DNA of 29,927 nt from an uncultured Lachnospiraceae bacterium (GTDB lineage: Bacteria > Bacillota_A > Clostridia > Lachnospirales > Lachnospiraceae): contig CANOBT010000063.1 in the NCBI GenBank assembly GCA_947564305.1, forward strand, positions 1 to 29,927, given 5' to 3'. Both the position numbers and the translations under genes were made by a program. Below are positions 7,618 through 15,125 of the stretch, in pieces. Below the pieces are notes generated by a model. It was not told the DNA's origin. It made no database searches and saw nothing but the letters and a program-made list of their open reading frames with translations. Within the stretch, counting starts at the first letter, position 1. Every line of letters starts with the position of its first letter.

Positions 7618-8840
7618 TCACACATCAAACTCCCGCACCCCATACTCCCTCCGATATTGATTCGGAGTCATCCCCATACATTCCCTAAACTGCTTTCCCA
7701 TATGGCTCTGGGAAGAAAACCCCAGGTAAGCCGCTATCTCGCTGCAGGAGTAGCGGGAATAAATGAGCAGATTCTTCACCAGGTTCATCTTCTCCCTGCG
7801 GATAAAATCCGTCAGGGAAATCTTCTCGCACTGATGAAAAAGCTCCGAGAGATAGTTAGCATTAAGCCCCAGCTCGTCTGCGATGTCCTGCACACAGATC
7901 TTATCATGCAGATGCGAAAAAATATAATCCTTGCACCGGTTGATATGAGGATTCTTATCCTTACCGGACATCCCCGCCTTCTGTTCATTCAGATCCTTCA
8001 CCATCTGTGCATATGTAAATTCCGCCGAGCGGAAGATATGGAAAAGTGTCGGGATATCGCTGCACTCCTCCAGTTTCTGGATTGTGGAATCGCTGAGGGT
8101 ATAGGCAATCTCGTAAGGCACCCCGCCCCGGATGGCAGCGCGGCTCGCCAGGGTGACCACGACAATGCCGATATTCCTTGTGTGGCGGATGGGATTCTTC
8201 GCTAACGTTCCGTACTCGCCAAGAAAGTCCTCCTTAATCGCCGTCTCAAGCTGCTTAAGGTCGCCCTGCTCGACAGCAGCACCCTCCCGCAGCTCCTGGT
8301 CATAAGGGTTGTGCCGCCTGCCATGCTCCCGGTTTTCAAACACAAGCTCGGAAAAATGCGCCCTGAGTTCAGCATCTGTCTCCTTCCTGATACAATTTTC
8401 CGCCAGAAGGCCGACTTCATCAAGAGGAATCTCCCGGCACAAGTTAAACGCCAGCAGCACATCCCCCGAAAGCTCCTTAAAGCTGCACTCCGGAACCGTC
8501 TTAAGCCACGCCTCATCCGCCGTCCCCGCCTCCGCCTGATGCCGCAGATACACCTCTTCCGAAAGCCTCACCGGCCCAATGATAAGATGATACTCATCCC
8601 CGGCACAAACGCGGACAAAAACTGTCCGTTAAAGGACAAAAGAACCGGACACTCAAGCGAAAAATCCGCCCGGGAAGTAAAATAACCCACCAGCTCCTCC
8701 GGCGAAAAAATATCCTCAAACTGTATCCGCCCGCAAAAACTTTCCGCATAGTCAAAATCCGCCGTATACCTGCGGACAAACGTATGCAGGTGATAAGAAA
8801 TATGCCGCATCAGATATCCGTAATTCATCCTCTCCTTCAT
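7618..8840 (-). pseudogene. AraC-family transcriptional regulator split by a frameshift
   Basis: The C-terminal piece (stop at 7618) ends in a two-helix-turn-helix AraC domain: ICVQDIADELGLNANYLSELFHQ and then CSEIAAYLGFSSQSHMGKQF, ending in GMTPNQYRREYG. The N-terminal piece starts at ATG 8840 (or 8828) after an AAGGAGG site and ends in another frame at a TGA at 8568-8570. The correct frame can be followed upstream of the apparent start at 8571 as GDEYHLIIGPVRLSEE. Adding one G to the G4 run at 8598-8601 joins them as FVPGDEYHLIIGPV, giving a normal-sized regulator of 407 residues. The gene is divergent from the glycoside hydrolase operon and would be its local regulator. As read it should be inactive unless the frameshift is a sequencing error or is bypassed. 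Confidence 0.8.
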
Positions 8841-8913
8841 CTCTTCTCTTCCTCCTTCTTTTCCCCTCCGGCAGACCGTCCGAAAACAGCTTTTCCTACA
8901 GTATAACATATTT

Positions 8914-8950
8914 ACCCGAGAAACATAACAATAACCCGTGAAATATGATA
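8914..8950 (+). promoter_or_regulatory. Probable AraC-type operator: direct repeat upstream of the GH5 operon
   Basis: ACCCGAGAAACATAACA (8914-8930) and ACCCGTGAAATATGATA (8934-8950) match at 13 of 17 positions with a 20-bp period, close to two helical turns. The second copy ends exactly where the putative -35 begins. Tandem half-sites next to the -35 are the usual layout for AraC-family activators, and the regulator gene is divergent from here. Confidence 0.55.
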
Positions 8951-8977
8951 TAGACAGCCGGTTCCGTCTTTTATACT
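8951..8977 (+). promoter_or_regulatory. Putative promoter of the GH5-symporter-GH43 operon
   Basis: TAGACA (8951-8956) and TATACT (8972-8977) are separated by only 15 bp. A short spacer makes a weak promoter, which fits a requirement for an activator. The predicted start lies about 39 bases before ATG 9023. A 7-bp inverted repeat (8962-8968 with 8995-9001) flanks the -10. Confidence 0.45.
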
Positions 8978-9022
8978 AAACTTACAAAACAACCGACGGA
9001 AAAGAAAGAAGGAGAAAAGAAA

Positions 9023-10192
9023 ATGCATGTAAAAGGCGTAAACTTAGGCAACTGGCTCGTATTGGAAAAATGGATGTCTCCGGCATTATTCGACGGGACA
9101 ACAGCGGAAGACGAATATTACCTCCCGGCACAGCTCTCAAAAGAAGTGTACGAGGCACGGATTAAAATCCACCGGGCGGAGTACATCACAGAGGGCGACT
9201 TCATAAGAATCAGGGCAATGGGCATGGATGCGGTACGCATCCCGGTTCCCTACTTCATCTTCGGAGACCGCCCGCCCTTCATCGGATGCATCGAAGAATT
9301 AGACAAAGCCTTTAACTGGGCGGAAAAGTACGGCCTTCAGATACTCATCGATCTGCACACAGCACCGGACAGCCAGAACGGCTTTGACAACGGAGGAATC
9401 AGCGGAGTCTGCAAATGGTCAAAAGAGCCGGAGGAAGTAGAATTTGTTCTGACCGTGCTGGAACGGCTGGCGGTAAGGTACGGCAAAAGAGTAGGGCTCT
9501 GGGGAATCGAAGTCATCAATGAGCCGGTTCTTGACGATATGTGGGAGATGATGAACGTGCCGGAGAGATACCCGGCGGCAGACCCGGAAAAAGCAAAGGG
9601 CAGCGGCCCGAATACGATGGAATTCATCCGTCAGTTTTACCTTGATGCCTACGACCGAATCCGAAAGCATATGCCAGAAGAAAAATACATCGTCATCCAC
9701 GACGCATTCAGGCTTGGCGCATGGAAAGACTTCATGCGGGAAGAAAAATACAAAAACGTAGTACTTGACACCCACCAGTACCTGATGTTCGCAGAGATGG
9801 ACGGCTGTGAGCAGACCGTTGAAGGATATGTAAGCTACATAAAAGAGCATTTCGAGGAGGAAATCTGCAAGATGGAAGAATATTTCCCCGTCATCTGCGG
9901 CGAATGGTGCCTGTTCAACTCCTTTGCCGCAGGATGCGACACAAAGGGCGGACAGAGCGTCTTAAACGGTCAGGAAGGCATGTCGGCGGAAAGTTTAAGT
10001 GCAGAACAGAAAAGAGAAATCTACCAGGCAGTGGCAAACGCCCAGCTTGATGCATGGAACGCCGGCAGCGGCTATTTCTACTGGAGCTATAAGCTCCTAA
10101 CCGACACGGTAAATACGCCTGGATGGGTCGGCTGGGACAGCTGGGATTTGGGAAGATGCGTAGACCAGGGCTGGTTCCCGGCGGACAGATAA
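9023..10192 (+). CDS. Glycoside hydrolase family 5 enzyme, exo-beta-glucanase-like
   Basis: The protein has 389 residues and an AAGGAG site 8 bases before the ATG. The start GVNLGNWLVLEKWMSP and the segment DLHTAPDSQNGFDNGG closely follow the pattern of GH5 enzymes related to fungal exo-beta-1,3-glucanases. The acid/base glutamate is E167 in EVINEP and the nucleophile is E294 in VICGEWCLF, both in the expected places in a TIM barrel. No signal peptide is present, so it should act in the cytoplasm on short oligosaccharides brought in by the next gene's transporter. It is the first gene of a three-gene operon with the symporter and GH43. The substrate cannot be fixed from sequence; beta-glucosides or decorated xylo-oligosaccharides are possible. 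The frame is intact and its base composition is richer in GC than the origin block. Confidence 0.85.
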   Translation: MHVKGVNLGNWLVLEKWMSPALFDGTTAEDEYYLPAQLSKEVYEARIKIHRAEYITEGDFIRIRAMGMDAVRIPVPYFIFGDRPPFIGCIEELDKAFNWAEKYGLQILIDLHTAPDSQNGFDNGGISGVCKWSKEPEEVEFVLTVLERLAVRYGKRVGLWGIEVINEPVLDDMWEMMNVPERYPAADPEKAKGSGPNTMEFIRQFYLDAYDRIRKHMPEEKYIVIHDAFRLGAWKDFMREEKYKNVVLDTHQYLMFAEMDGCEQTVEGYVSYIKEHFEEEICKMEEYFPVICGEWCLFNSFAAGCDTKGGQSVLNGQEGMSAESLSAEQKREIYQAVANAQLDAWNAGSGYFYWSYKLLTDTVNTPGWVGWDSWDLGRCVDQGWFPADR

Positions 10193-10233
10193 CAGGCGAT
10201 TGCGAAACAGATAGAGAAAAAGGAGAGAAGAAT

Positions 10234-11622
10234 ATGAAAAAAGATATGAGTTCCAATGCAAAATTATCGTTTTTAGAGCGTTTCGGATACGGCGTAGGGG
10301 ATTACGCGGCAAACCTTGTATACTCAACAATCAGCGCATTTTTATTAGTGTATTATACAAATGTCATCGGGGCAAGCGCAGCGGCGGCCGCATCCATCAT
10401 CGCCGTCTCGAAAATCTTTGACGGCGTGTCAGACCTGATCATGGGATACATCGTAGACCACACCGATACAAAATACGGGAAAGCCCGCCCGTGGATTGCA
10501 AGGCTCTGCGTGCCGCTGGCAGTATGTACGGTGCTGATGTTCAGCGTACCCAGCTCTTTTGCCGGAAAAGCGCAGATTGCCTACATGTTCCTCACCTACA
10601 ACCTGGTATCCACCATATTTTACACCGGGGTAAACGTGCCGTACGCCACCCTCCAGGGGCTTATCACCACCAACCAGTATGAGCGCGGACTTCTCGGCAA
10701 CTTCCGGAACCTCCTTTCCACAGCAGGAACCATGACTGTCAATACCGCCGTGCTGAAAATGACCGGATACTTCGGCGGCGGCGACGCTTACACGCAGAAA
10801 GGCTGGACGCTCACCGTTGCAATCCTGATGGTCGCTTTCGCGGCATTAAACATGTTTACCTTCTTCACCTGCTCCGAGCGGGTAACAGCGCAGGAAAGCA
10901 CTGCAAAGAAAGAAAGCGTCTCTTTCGTCAAAGGACTAAAAGCGCTGCTGAAAAACAAATACTGGATACTGATATCACTGAACCTTTTTTCCATGTTCTT
11001 CATGATGTCAAGCTTTTTCGGCTCCGTGCTTTACTTTACAAAATACAACATGGGCAATGAAAATCAGTATGCTATGGTGGCAAATCTCCTCTCCGGCGCA
11101 CAGATTATCACTTTGTTCATCACGCCGTTCATCATGAAGAAAGTAAGCAAGCGCAACCTTAACATGGCTGGCATGGCAATCGCGGCAATCGGATTTGTCC
11201 TGTCCGGGCTAAGCACAAACTACAGCTTTATCTGCATAACCTCCGTAATCAAAGGAATCGGCTTTGGATGCGCCGGGGCTACCATGTTCGGATGCCTTCA
11301 AGATGCCATCACCTACGGAGAATGGAACGCCGGATTCAGCGTGGCAGGCATGGGAAACGCGGCCTCATCCTTCTGCTTTAAGATTGGCTCCGGTCTCGGA
11401 ACAGCGGCTCTCGGCTGGGTGCTGGTAGCAGGGGCATTTGACGCGGCAAAGGAAGTGCAGGGCGCAGCCGCACTGACAGCTATCGCCACATCCTTCGCCT
11501 GGATTCCCGCCGTCACCTCCGCACTCTGCGTCGTGTGCATGATATTTTTTGACCTCGACAAACATTATGACAAAGTTGTGGCTGACCTTGCACAAGGAAG
11601 ATACAAGGAGAGCGGCATATGA
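10234..11622 (+). CDS. GPH-family sugar:cation symporter (MFS)
   Basis: The protein has 462 residues. ATG 10234 is chosen over the longer frame because a GGAG site lies 8 bases upstream and the upstream extension overlaps the GH5 gene. It has about twelve membrane segments. The early motif FGYGVGDYAANLVYS and the segment SKIFDGVSDLIMGYIVDHTDTKYGKARPWI contain the Asp-rich cation-site region and loop 2-3 signature of the melibiose carrier (GPH) group, like MelB, XynP and YicJ. These import glycosides or oligosaccharides together with Na+ or H+. Its stop overlaps the GH43 start by ATGA, so the two are coupled. In context it should import the oligosaccharide that the flanking hydrolases cut. The exact sugar is not visible. 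Confidence 0.88.
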   Translation: MKKDMSSNAKLSFLERFGYGVGDYAANLVYSTISAFLLVYYTNVIGASAAAAASIIAVSKIFDGVSDLIMGYIVDHTDTKYGKARPWIARLCVPLAVCTVLMFSVPSSFAGKAQIAYMFLTYNLVSTIFYTGVNVPYATLQGLITTNQYERGLLGNFRNLLSTAGTMTVNTAVLKMTGYFGGGDAYTQKGWTLTVAILMVAFAALNMFTFFTCSERVTAQESTAKKESVSFVKGLKALLKNKYWILISLNLFSMFFMMSSFFGSVLYFTKYNMGNENQYAMVANLLSGAQIITLFITPFIMKKVSKRNLNMAGMAIAAIGFVLSGLSTNYSFICITSVIKGIGFGCAGATMFGCLQDAITYGEWNAGFSVAGMGNAASSFCFKIGSGLGTAALGWVLVAGAFDAAKEVQGAAALTAIATSFAWIPAVTSALCVVCMIFFDLDKHYDKVVADLAQGRYKESGI

Positions 11623-13265
11623 TTAAAAATCCCATATTCAAAGGCTTTAACCCAGACCCGTGCATCTGCAGGAAAGGCGACGATTATTACGCGGCAGTAT
11701 CATCCTTTGAATGGATGCCGGGAATCCCGGTGTACCATTCAAAAGACTTAAAAAACTGGGAGCTTTATACCCACATACTGACCGATGATGACGAAGTTGA
11801 CCTTAAAAAACTCCCCTCCGCAAAAGGCATCTGGGCGCCGTGCCTGACCTACTGCGAGGATGAAGACTTATTTTACGCCGTATACGGCGTGATGAACTCC
11901 ATGAATGCCAGATATTTTGACGTGGATAACTACCTGATTACGGCAAAGGACATTAAAGGGCCCTGGAGTGAACCGGTATACCTCCATTCCTCCGGGTTCG
12001 ACGCATCCATCCTCCACGACGGCGGCGGCAGGAAATATATCGTCTCCCTGGAGTGGGAGACAAGAGAAGGCTACGAAAAGCCAGGCTCTATCTGCATGGT
12101 GGAATATTCCCCAAAAGATAAGGAGATTATCGGTTACCCAAGACGCATCTGGAGCGGCGGCACGGACCGGGGATGCATCGAGGCTCCCCATCTGACCAAA
12201 CATGACGGTCGCTATTATATTATGTGCGCGGAAGGCGGCACAGGCTACAACCACTGTGTAACCATGGGAAGGTCCGAAAATGTATGGGGATCCTATGAGA
12301 AAGACCCTGCAAACCCCATCGTCACCTCCGCGCCGGGAGAGTCCTTTGAGCGCCACGACCCGGACCACCTGAAACCAAAATATTTTAACCCCAAATCCCC
12401 CTTGCAAAAATGCGGACACGGAAGTTATGTGGAAACACAGTTAGGGGAAGTGTACTTGCTGCACCTTTGCGCCAGGCCATTTGTGCCGGAACTCAGGTGT
12501 ACCCTCGGAAGAGAGACAGCCCTACAGAAGATGGAGTGGACAAAAGACGGCTGGCTCCGTCTGTCCGGCGGCGGTAATCTGGCAAAAGAGTATGTCGAAG
12601 AAAGCAGACTGCCCGAATGTAAGCTGCCTGAAATTCCCGACTTTGACGACTTCGACGCCGGGGAGCTTGGCTCCTGGTATTACGCCCCAAGAATCATGCC
12701 CCATCGGTTTGCCGACGTGAAAGCAAGACCGGGATATGTAAGAATCCGCGGACAGGAATCCCGGACGTCATTAAACAAAGTGAGCATCCTGGCAAGAAAG
12801 CTTACAAGCGTATACGCCGCCGTCACAACAAAAATGGAATTCACGCCGGAAATCCATCAGCACAGCGCAGGGCTGATTCTGTACTACGACAATATGAATT
12901 ATATCAACCTCAGAAAATACCGGAGCGAAACACTCGGACAGAGCGCCCTTTCCATCATCCACTTAGAAAACGGACAAAAGCACGAACTGTTAAACACAAG
13001 AATCCCCGTAGACGACGTGCCTGTCTACCTCCGCCTGAATATAGAAGGACGCCGCTCCTGGTTCGAATGGAGCTATGACGGAAAAGAGTATCAGCGGATT
13101 GGGGAGAACTTTGACACCACAAAATTCTCGGACGAATATTGTAAGTACGGAGAATTTACCGGAACCTTTGTAGGGCTTACCTGCGCGGACAGAGTGCGGC
13201 ACAGGCATTATGCGGACTTTGATTTCTTTGAATACAGGGCAGATGAAAAGAAAAAGGTAAATTGA
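11619..13265 (+). CDS. Glycoside hydrolase family 43 enzyme, beta-xylosidase/arabinofuranosidase-like
   Basis: The protein has 548 residues and begins inside the symporter stop (ATGA). The GH43 five-bladed propeller occupies roughly residues 1-320. Catalytic residues can be placed: base D13 in NPDP, pKa modulator D128 in GFDASIL, and acid E188 in GCIEAPHL. From about residue 340 is a beta-sandwich domain typical of XynB-like GH43 enzymes (GH43_C2 type), with LILYYDNMNYINLRKY. There is no signal peptide, so it is cytoplasmic. Family members release xylose or arabinose from the ends of oligosaccharides. Together with GH5 and the symporter this suggests use of a plant cell-wall beta-glycan. A strong terminator follows at 13311. 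Confidence 0.88.
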   Translation: MIKNPIFKGFNPDPCICRKGDDYYAAVSSFEWMPGIPVYHSKDLKNWELYTHILTDDDEVDLKKLPSAKGIWAPCLTYCEDEDLFYAVYGVMNSMNARYFDVDNYLITAKDIKGPWSEPVYLHSSGFDASILHDGGGRKYIVSLEWETREGYEKPGSICMVEYSPKDKEIIGYPRRIWSGGTDRGCIEAPHLTKHDGRYYIMCAEGGTGYNHCVTMGRSENVWGSYEKDPANPIVTSAPGESFERHDPDHLKPKYFNPKSPLQKCGHGSYVETQLGEVYLLHLCARPFVPELRCTLGRETALQKMEWTKDGWLRLSGGGNLAKEYVEESRLPECKLPEIPDFDDFDAGELGSWYYAPRIMPHRFADVKARPGYVRIRGQESRTSLNKVSILARKLTSVYAAVTTKMEFTPEIHQHSAGLILYYDNMNYINLRKYRSETLGQSALSIIHLENGQKHELLNTRIPVDDVPVYLRLNIEGRRSWFEWSYDGKEYQRIGENFDTTKFSDEYCKYGEFTGTFVGLTCADRVRHRHYADFDFFEYRADEKKKVN

Positions 13266-13310
13266 AAACGGTAACCGCATCACTGTACTCCCATCTTTTG
13301 GAATTTGTAC

Positions 13311-13348
13311 CGGGAATACTGGAAAGCCAGTATTCCCGACTCCTCTTT
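13311..13348 (+). terminator. Rho-independent terminator of the GH5-GH43 operon
   Basis: A perfect 12-bp stem (13311-13322 with 13327-13338) with an AAAG loop is followed by a T-rich stretch. It lies 45 bases after the GH43 stop and about 20 bases before the stop of the convergent HsmA-like gene. Confidence 0.85.
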
Positions 13349-13370
13349 TACCGCCGCGGCGGACTGTACT

Positions 13371-13754
13371 CTATCTCATCCCAATTACCATCCCGAGAAT
13401 ATACGGAACCAGCCAGATTACCCATACCACAACACTGAGCCTGTGAAAATTTTTAGCCGAATCTTCATCATTCCTTATTAAAACAACCGTCGCCCATACT
13501 GCATGTACAATCATTAAAAAAATAGCAAGCGTACCTGTCGCGCCATGCAGCGACAACTTCCCTGAGAACACAGATTGCTTTGCAATCCTCCCCATCAGTA
13601 TTGTTCCCGTCGTATCCATGCAAAGCCCAAGCCAGAAAAAAATCAAATGGATTTTTTTCAACTTCCTGCTCCGATGCTCTGACCAAACGCCGATTGTATA
13701 AAAAACCAAAGCTAATGTTATCGTAATAATCGCAATTAATAATGTTCCTGTCAT
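13371..13754 (-). CDS. HsmA-like (TIGR03987) small membrane protein
   Basis: The protein has 127 residues from ATG 13754. A GTG nine bases upstream is rejected because it overlaps the AAGGAG site, which is well spaced from 13754. Four hydrophobic segments are seen: about 4-24, 36-54, 70-92 and 105-125. The pattern ALVFYTIGVWSE, LKKIHLIFFWLGLCMDTTGT, LHGATGTLAIFLMIVHAVWATVV and FHRLSVVVWVIWLVPYILGM matches the TIGR03987 (HsmA) family as I recall it. The family has conserved histidines in or near the membrane and no firmly known function. It stands alone, convergent with the GH43 operon, and about 40 bases downstream of the ORF6N gene on the same strand. Confidence 0.75.
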   Translation of the reverse strand: MTGTLLIAIITITLALVFYTIGVWSEHRSRKLKKIHLIFFWLGLCMDTTGTILMGRIAKQSVFSGKLSLHGATGTLAIFLMIVHAVWATVVLIRNDEDSAKNFHRLSVVVWVIWLVPYILGMVIGMR

Positions 13755-13794
13755 TTTAAACACTCCTTAATATTTTTATTGCCTGCATTTCTTC

Positions 13795-14756
13795 TCATTC
13801 CTCTGTTTCCAGCTCCAATCTTTGCAGAATATCTTTGATGACGCCTTCATCTTCAATTAGATTGATTCCAAAACACTTTTTCCCTGCATCCTTCAAAGAC
13901 GCTCCTACATGATAGGCTCTCGCTTGGTCAAGAATCAAAAACCTGTCATGGAATACTTTTGTATATTTTACTTTCAATGCCGGATACTGTGCATTGAAAT
14001 TCTTAACATCAGCTTTCGTTAGTTTCGTCTGTTTCTGTGTATAAATAGTCACTGCAATATCAGACTTTTTTTTGAAAGCAGGTTCAATGTCCCAACATCC
14101 ACATATCCATCTATCAGAGTGATTTCTTTCTCTGCTTTTTGAATTAGACTTACTATCAGACTGAACGCATCGTAAATCTGTCCGTCAAAAAATACCTTTT
14201 GACTGGATTCCTCATGCTCGGATATGTACTCAAATATCTGCTCTAATTTTTCGTCTGTCTGTTTCTGATACTCTAGCTGCCGCAATTCAACTGTGCTGAT
14301 ACGTTCAAAGAGAAGATAATTGTTAGCAATAAAACGCCACATCTCTATAAACGATTTCATTATACGAATGCTTACTTGTATAGCTACATCACTTCGTAAA
14401 ACAGCAGACAACATAGCGATTCCCTGTTCCGTAAAAACATAGGGTAAGTATTTACGATGTTTCCCTCGCCCCTCATTTTCGTTTAAGGTCGCAATTTGCG
14501 ACCTTAAAAATTCTGTTTCTTCTGCGGTTAGTTGAAAACGGAATTCTTCTGGAAAACGTGCTATATTTCTTTTCACTGTTTCATTGAGCCTTTTAGTCTC
14601 TACTTGGTACAGCATCGCTAAATCACTGTCTAGCATAACCTGCTGGTTACGAATAACATAAATCATGCTTTTTATATCGAATTGAGTTGGTTCAATACTT
14701 ACTTCTTGAATATTATCATTTGTCTTTTCCAGAGCTGTTTGTTCTGTATCAGCCAT
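13795..14756 (-). pseudogene. ORF6N-domain protein interrupted at an A8 tract (or frameshifted in expression)
   Basis: Two frames make one protein. The upstream part (ATG 14756 to stop 14049, 235 residues) has an ORF6N DNA-binding domain: MIYVIRNQQVMLDSDLAMLY, TKRLNETVKRNIARFPEEFRF, FTEQGIAMLSAVLRSDVA. ORF6N occurs in phage antirepressor-like proteins. The downstream part (stop 13795, 85 codons from a GTG) has FHDRFLILD and YHVGASLKDAGKKCF, a phospholipase D-like half-site. They join exactly if the ribosome or polymerase slips by -1 at the A8 run (14066-14073 on the plus strand as T8), giving LLSKKKSDIAVTIYT and about 320 residues, the normal family size. In frame the run reads tcA AAA AAA, a classic -1 slippery heptamer. 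The ribosome binding site is weak (AAAGGG, 8 bases from the ATG). It could be a plain pseudogene, a sequencing error or a programmed frameshift. Confidence 0.8.
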
Positions 14757-14956
14757 CTTTATCGCCCTTTCTATTCTGAAATGCCAGATTAGAACCTCAA
14801 AACTATGAGTAACTTAAAATTCCAAATCAACTAACATTGTCTTAAATATATGATCATAAAAATAACTCTCTCCTTTTCAATTAGCAAAATTTCGGATAAA
14901 ATTCTTCGGACAATTAGCAGAAACACCATTCTGATTAGCAAACTTAGATAGATAGG

Positions 14957-14994
14957 AATGCCGAAAACTCTGGAGTCCCAGCGTTTTCGGCATT
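14957..14994 (-). terminator. Strong hairpin downstream of tRNA-Arg
   Basis: AATGCCGAAAAC (14957-14968) pairs perfectly with GTTTTCGGCATT (14983-14994); a further CTGG/CCAG extends the stem. It lies 8 bases past the 3' end of the tRNA on the minus strand. No strong T tract follows on the minus side, so it may be a processing or termination hairpin. The roughly 200 bp between it and the ORF6N start hold nothing I can support as a gene. Confidence 0.6.
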
Positions 14995-15002
14995 TCTTCA
15001 GA

Positions 15003-15076
15003 CGTCGCTAAGAGGATTCGAACCTCCGGCCTACCGCTTAGGAGGCGGTCGCTCTATCCTGCTGAGCTATAGCGAC
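15003..15076 (-). tRNA. tRNA-Arg (anticodon CCT)
   Basis: On the minus strand a full cloverleaf can be drawn. The acceptor stem is GTCGCTA/TAGCGAC, the D stem GCTC/GAGC, the anticodon stem ACCGC/GCGGT with loop CTCCTAA (anticodon CCT, reading AGG), and the T arm GGAGG-TTCGAAT-CCTCT with one G-T pair. The discriminator base is G and CCA is not encoded. It lies 49 bases downstream of the metalloprotease stop on the same strand. Confidence 0.95.
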
Positions 15077-15125
15077 ATTCATGCTCATTTATTCTACCAC
15101 TCAGCAGGAAAAAAATCAAGGAAAA

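Noticed and set aside
8617..8621. Programmed -1 frameshift at the T5 run in the AraC-type gene
   Set aside because: The run reads G TTT TTG in frame, which is not a proper slippery heptamer, and a one-base change in the G run at 8598-8601 gives a more natural protein join.
10123..10233. Longer N terminus of the symporter overlapping the GH5 gene
   Set aside because: The extra 37 residues are not membrane-like, and ATG 10234 has a good ribosome binding site.
14880..14950. Three spaced GCTAAT units on the minus strand as repeats or operator sites
   Set aside because: The matches are only about 7-9 bases, irregularly spaced, and in AT-rich DNA, so chance is likely.
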